Origin: CAYJPA01 sp964371945
GTDB lineage: Bacteria; Chloroflexota; Chloroflexia; Thermomicrobiales; UBA6265
NCBI GenBank assembly: GCA_964371945.1
Contig: CAYJPA010000006.1
Coordinates: 25,564-89,563 of the forward strand
Length of the DNA: 64,000 nucleotides
Reading direction: 5' to 3'
How positions within the stretch are numbered: position 1 is the stretch's first letter; each line of letters begins with the position of its first letter. This document shows, one piece after another, positions 61,554 through 64,000 of this stretch. The notes beneath the pieces are model-generated. The model was not told the DNA's origin. It made no database searches and saw nothing but the letters and a program-made list of their open reading frames with translations. A program made the position numbers and the translations under genes.

Positions 61554-63668
61554 TTGGCGAGGGCATTCGAATTGAAGGAACCGGCACGCTTTGGTTACGG
61601 TCGCTCATGTCACAACAAGCGACAGTTCTTGGTGGGCGTTGTGCTGCTCAAAGCAAACGAATCAACCGCCGATTCGCGTTCACTCAAGACGCGCTCAGTC
61701 GAAATTGGCGGAGAATGGCTCCTGATCGCGTTGTGGACTCTTTCCGTAGCGCGAGGGTATCTCAATCTCGACCCACTAATGAATCCGATAGGGCGCGAGT
61801 ACTTCACTGCTGTCCAAAACCACTTCCTGTGGGAACGATTGAAGGAGTGCGGACAATGCGCGTTCTGGAACGGGAATTCCCGTGGCGGGTATCCAGCGTT
61901 CGCAGACATGCACAACGCCGCACTTCACCCGGTCGTGGTTGTGGCGTCGCTCACATTTGGCGCGCTTAGCGGCGCCAAGATTGGATTGATCGCGATCCTG
62001 TTTACGGCTGGGATCGCTCAGTGGTGGCTTGCCCGGGAGCTAGGACTAGGAACGATCGCCCGGCTTTGGAGCGCGGGCATGGCCGTCAGCGCAGGAAATC
62101 TCGCGGGCCGGATGGAGAACGGAATGTTTCCTCTGGTCGTTGCCGGAGCGTCTGTGACGTTGACGCTACCGGCACTCTTGCGTCTACACCGAGACGGCAC
62201 GCATCGTTCGGCCGCGCTGCTCGGCCTTGCGCTTGGAGTTCTGTTATTGGCGGGACAGGCCTATCTCCATATCGGTTTCGCGATACTGGCGCCTTTCATT
62301 GTGTTGCTCGTCGCCCAATCTACGGTTCCCGTGGCTCATCTCGTTCGTCGCTACGTGCACTCGCTCGGAATCTCTCTTCTCGTTGCCGCCCCCTTTCTCA
62401 TTCCGCTCGCCCGATTCCATTCAAGCTTCACGAAATGGATGGATCCGACCTTCGCGCCCGCTCAACCATTTCGCTATGTTGCGTTGAACTTGCTGTTTCC
62501 CAACGACCTTACGATCAAATCAAGGTCATATGGGATGCAACCCTATCCCTTTCTGTATTTCAACTACATCGGCTGGGTGGCGGTGGTCTGCGCGATCATC
62601 GGAGCAGTTGTACTCTTCCGCAATCGATTGAAATTGGGCGTGTTCTTCGTTGGATGGGTCATCGGCGCGATGTGGATCGCCAGCGCGACGCCGCTCAAGT
62701 GGCTGCGCGATCGCACGGTCGATCAGCAGGCGATCTGGGAGTTCATCGTTGGCATTCGCAATCCGCCTGTGATCGCAGGTATTGCGGTTCCCGCGATTCT
62801 TGCACTAGCAGCAGTCGGGGTCGACCGTCTCTGGGAGCGGTCTGTTTCCCACATCCATTTGGGCGGCGAATCGGAACCGCGAGATCGCCTCGGGACTTGG
62901 TCTCTGCGACTCGTTTCAGCCGGACTCCTCATCTACCTCCTGCAATGGTCGCTGGCAGATACGCGTCAGGCGGCCAGAGGCTGGCTGCGGCTGACGCCGC
63001 AAGTTGCCGATGTCGGACAGGTGCTCGATGCGTTGACTCCACCCTCAGCCGAGTGGATCAACCCACCGTTTGGCGAAGAGTTCTGGATCGGAGAAGCGTT
63101 AACCCGGAATCTCAAACTCAGCCACACAGTCACAATCTGGAGCTGGGCAGGGCGTACCGACCCGCAACCAGTTCTCGAAGCCGGCCGATTCGAGCCGCTC
63201 GACGGCATGACGCTGCGAACGACGATCGACGGGATCAGCATTTACGAAGCTCCACCCGGTTTCGAGTACGCGGCGGTTGTACATGCCGATGGCTCGCGTA
63301 CGCCGTGTGTCGCGCAGAGTCACGGTGGGAATGTCGATGTTATCTGTGACACTCTGCTTCCAGGTCAGCTTCAGGTCGAAGAGAACTGGTACAGCGGTTG
63401 GAAAGCGAACGTCGATGGTCAAGCACAAGCGGTATCGGCGGCCGGGCGGTGGCTCGGCGTGGACGTTCCGGCCGGCCGCACAACGATCGAGCTACGCTAT
63501 CGACCGTGGGATGCGCCACTTGGGCTACTGTTGTCAGCAGTCGGATTCGCGATCGCGATTTGGTTGATTGGTTGGGGCGACCGGCACCGAGCAAGACCCT
63601 TCAGGCGGATGCGTATCCCGCAGTCGCCCCAGGAATCACGAACCGCCGGTTCGGCGCCAAATAGCTGA
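61554..63668 (+). CDS. YfhO-like polytopic membrane protein
   Basis: Up to 704 residues. The first external loop has LDPLMNPIGREYFTAVQNHF and FWNGNSRGGYPAFADMHNAA, matching the YfhO layout of an acidic residue followed by a PxxxxD/H box; about twelve membrane helices follow. The soluble end QLQVEENWYSGWKANVDGQA and LGVDVPAGRTTIELRYRPWD is the YfhO C-terminal domain, then a last helix. The start is uncertain (TTG at 61554; GTG at 61632 would remove 26 unlikely residues). Divergent from the FAD-linked oxidase. A third member of the family in this window, 9 kb from the main island. Confidence 0.82.
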   Translation: MARAFELKEPARFGYGRSCHNKRQFLVGVVLLKANESTADSRSLKTRSVEIGGEWLLIALWTLSVARGYLNLDPLMNPIGREYFTAVQNHFLWERLKECGQCAFWNGNSRGGYPAFADMHNAALHPVVVVASLTFGALSGAKIGLIAILFTAGIAQWWLARELGLGTIARLWSAGMAVSAGNLAGRMENGMFPLVVAGASVTLTLPALLRLHRDGTHRSAALLGLALGVLLLAGQAYLHIGFAILAPFIVLLVAQSTVPVAHLVRRYVHSLGISLLVAAPFLIPLARFHSSFTKWMDPTFAPAQPFRYVALNLLFPNDLTIKSRSYGMQPYPFLYFNYIGWVAVVCAIIGAVVLFRNRLKLGVFFVGWVIGAMWIASATPLKWLRDRTVDQQAIWEFIVGIRNPPVIAGIAVPAILALAAVGVDRLWERSVSHIHLGGESEPRDRLGTWSLRLVSAGLLIYLLQWSLADTRQAARGWLRLTPQVADVGQVLDALTPPSAEWINPPFGEEFWIGEALTRNLKLSHTVTIWSWAGRTDPQPVLEAGRFEPLDGMTLRTTIDGISIYEAPPGFEYAAVVHADGSRTPCVAQSHGGNVDVICDTLLPGQLQVEENWYSGWKANVDGQAQAVSAAGRWLGVDVPAGRTTIELRYRPWDAPLGLLLSAVGFAIAIWLIGWGDRHRARPFRRMRIPQSPQESRTAGSAPNS

Positions 63669-64000
63669 CCTTTTCCGCGACGCGCAACGGAGTCAGAATG
63701 TCCTCGAGATAGGTGGCGACGCCCTGATAACTCAGGGGAGAATCGCGATGCCGGTACCCGACTCGACACGCGCACAGGACATCAACACTCCACCTCTAGT
63801 TCCGACCAATACAGATAGACCCAAAGTGGTGGATGGCGAAATTGGCGTCAAGCCACCCATTACTGTAGGCGTGCCGAACACCGCCGACGGTGGTCGGGCT
63901 AGCGTCCTCGCAAACCGAAGAAGGCACTCCGAGCCGGTTTCGTGCCTAAGTGGTCCAGTTCACAATAACGTGGTAGGTTAGGCGGCCTCCGGCACTGGGT
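63669..64000. other. Window end, no confident gene
   Basis: The 332 bases after the YfhO-like gene hold one short frame with a good ribosome site (next entry). I see no RNA gene or terminator. Confidence 0.4.
63748..63981 (+). CDS. Possible small protein, unknown
   Basis: An ATG at 63748 follows GGGGAG by seven bases and opens 77 codons. The product (MPVPDSTRAQDINTPPLVPT and so on) is polar, rich in Pro, Asn, Thr and Arg, with no membrane segment or known motif. The ribosome site is the only positive evidence; random occurrence is likely. Confidence 0.25.
   Translation: MPVPDSTRAQDINTPPLVPTNTDRPKVVDGEIGVKPPITVGVPNTADGGRASVLANRRRHSEPVSCLSGPVHNNVVG

Noticed and set aside
62021..63349. Arg/Ser-rich 442-codon frame inside the YfhO-like gene
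   Set aside because: Other-frame shadow; composition typical of out-of-frame reading in GC-rich DNA, no motifs.
1..64000. tRNA, rRNA, CRISPR arrays, insertion sequences, prophage genes
   Set aside because: I looked for tRNA-like TpsiC-arm motifs, regularly spaced repeats, transposase and integrase blocks and found none that hold up; a dedicated RNA search could still find a small RNA.

Overview
This window looks like chromosomal DNA of a Chloroflexota bacterium, most probably the Thermomicrobia / Sphaerobacter-Thermomicrobium side. This is inferred from gene style; no marker gene settles it. The reasons are moderately high GC, frequent GTG and TTG starts with AGGAG-type ribosome sites, twin-arginine leaders on ABC binding proteins, LLM-class (F420/FMN-type) oxidoreductases, Rex, NarL-type signalling and YfhO-family membrane proteins. 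I see no rRNA, tRNA, CRISPR array, transposase, integrase or phage gene.

Layout. 0-3.6 kb: peptide-type ABC importer (binding protein and two permeases; ATPases not in the window). 3.9-7.4 kb: VOC epimerase-like enzyme, a class III CoA-transferase and a frameshifted FAD oxidoreductase. 7.4-8.0 kb: BrnT/BrnA toxin-antitoxin pair. 8.1-10.7 kb: EamA exporter divergent from a MocR regulator. 10.7-13.9 kb: MBL hydrolase, then a NarL-type histidine kinase and response regulator. 14-18.9 kb: MaoC and IclR genes facing an operon of two leaderless solute-binding-protein homologues around a second CoA-transferase. 19-22.3 kb: a cysteine-rich Hint-domain secreted protein (frameshifted), a Gfo/Idh/MocA dehydrogenase and a secreted beta-propeller. 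22.4-28.6 kb: regulatory zone with a one-piece GAF-GAF-kinase-receiver-LuxR protein, two decayed genes, an ECF sigma factor and a LuxR regulator with a degenerate receiver. 28.6-30.8 kb: secreted PQQ-type sugar dehydrogenase and signal peptidase I. 30.8-40.3 kb: sugar uptake and catabolism block (SDR; RbsBAC-like transporter; cyclase; epimerase; SDR; DUF1537 four-carbon acid sugar kinase). 40.4-52.5 kb: envelope glycosylation island (PAP2-YfhO fusion, GT2 glycosyltransferase coupled to YfhO, a YfhO remnant, a double GT-C protein). 52.8-56.4 kb: three LLM oxidoreductases and a flavodoxin. 56.7-59.9 kb: Rex, proline iminopeptidase, MarR and a frameshifted phosphotransferase. 60-63.7 kb: a doubly frameshifted FAD-linked oxidase and a third YfhO-like protein.

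The most unusual biology is the glycosylation island. YfhO-type transferases that normally use a polyprenyl-phosphate sugar made by a GT2 enzyme sit next to a natural PAP2-YfhO fusion and a tandem double GT-C protein. Second is the operon of two binding-protein homologues with no secretion signal and no permease, translationally coupled to a CoA-transferase. Third is a sugar-acid-type operon with a DUF1537 kinase but without the usual aldolase and isomerase.

Several genes carry single-base lesions: FAD oxidoreductase near 6.92 kb, Hint protein near 19.67 kb, phosphotransferase in a homopolymer at 59.75 kb, and FAD-linked oxidase near 60.62 and 60.99 kb. Some may be assembly errors. The secreted protein at 25 kb (two in-frame stops) and the LuxR gene at 26 kb look truly decayed. 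Start codons were moved inward where a ribosome site and the family's usual N-terminus agreed.
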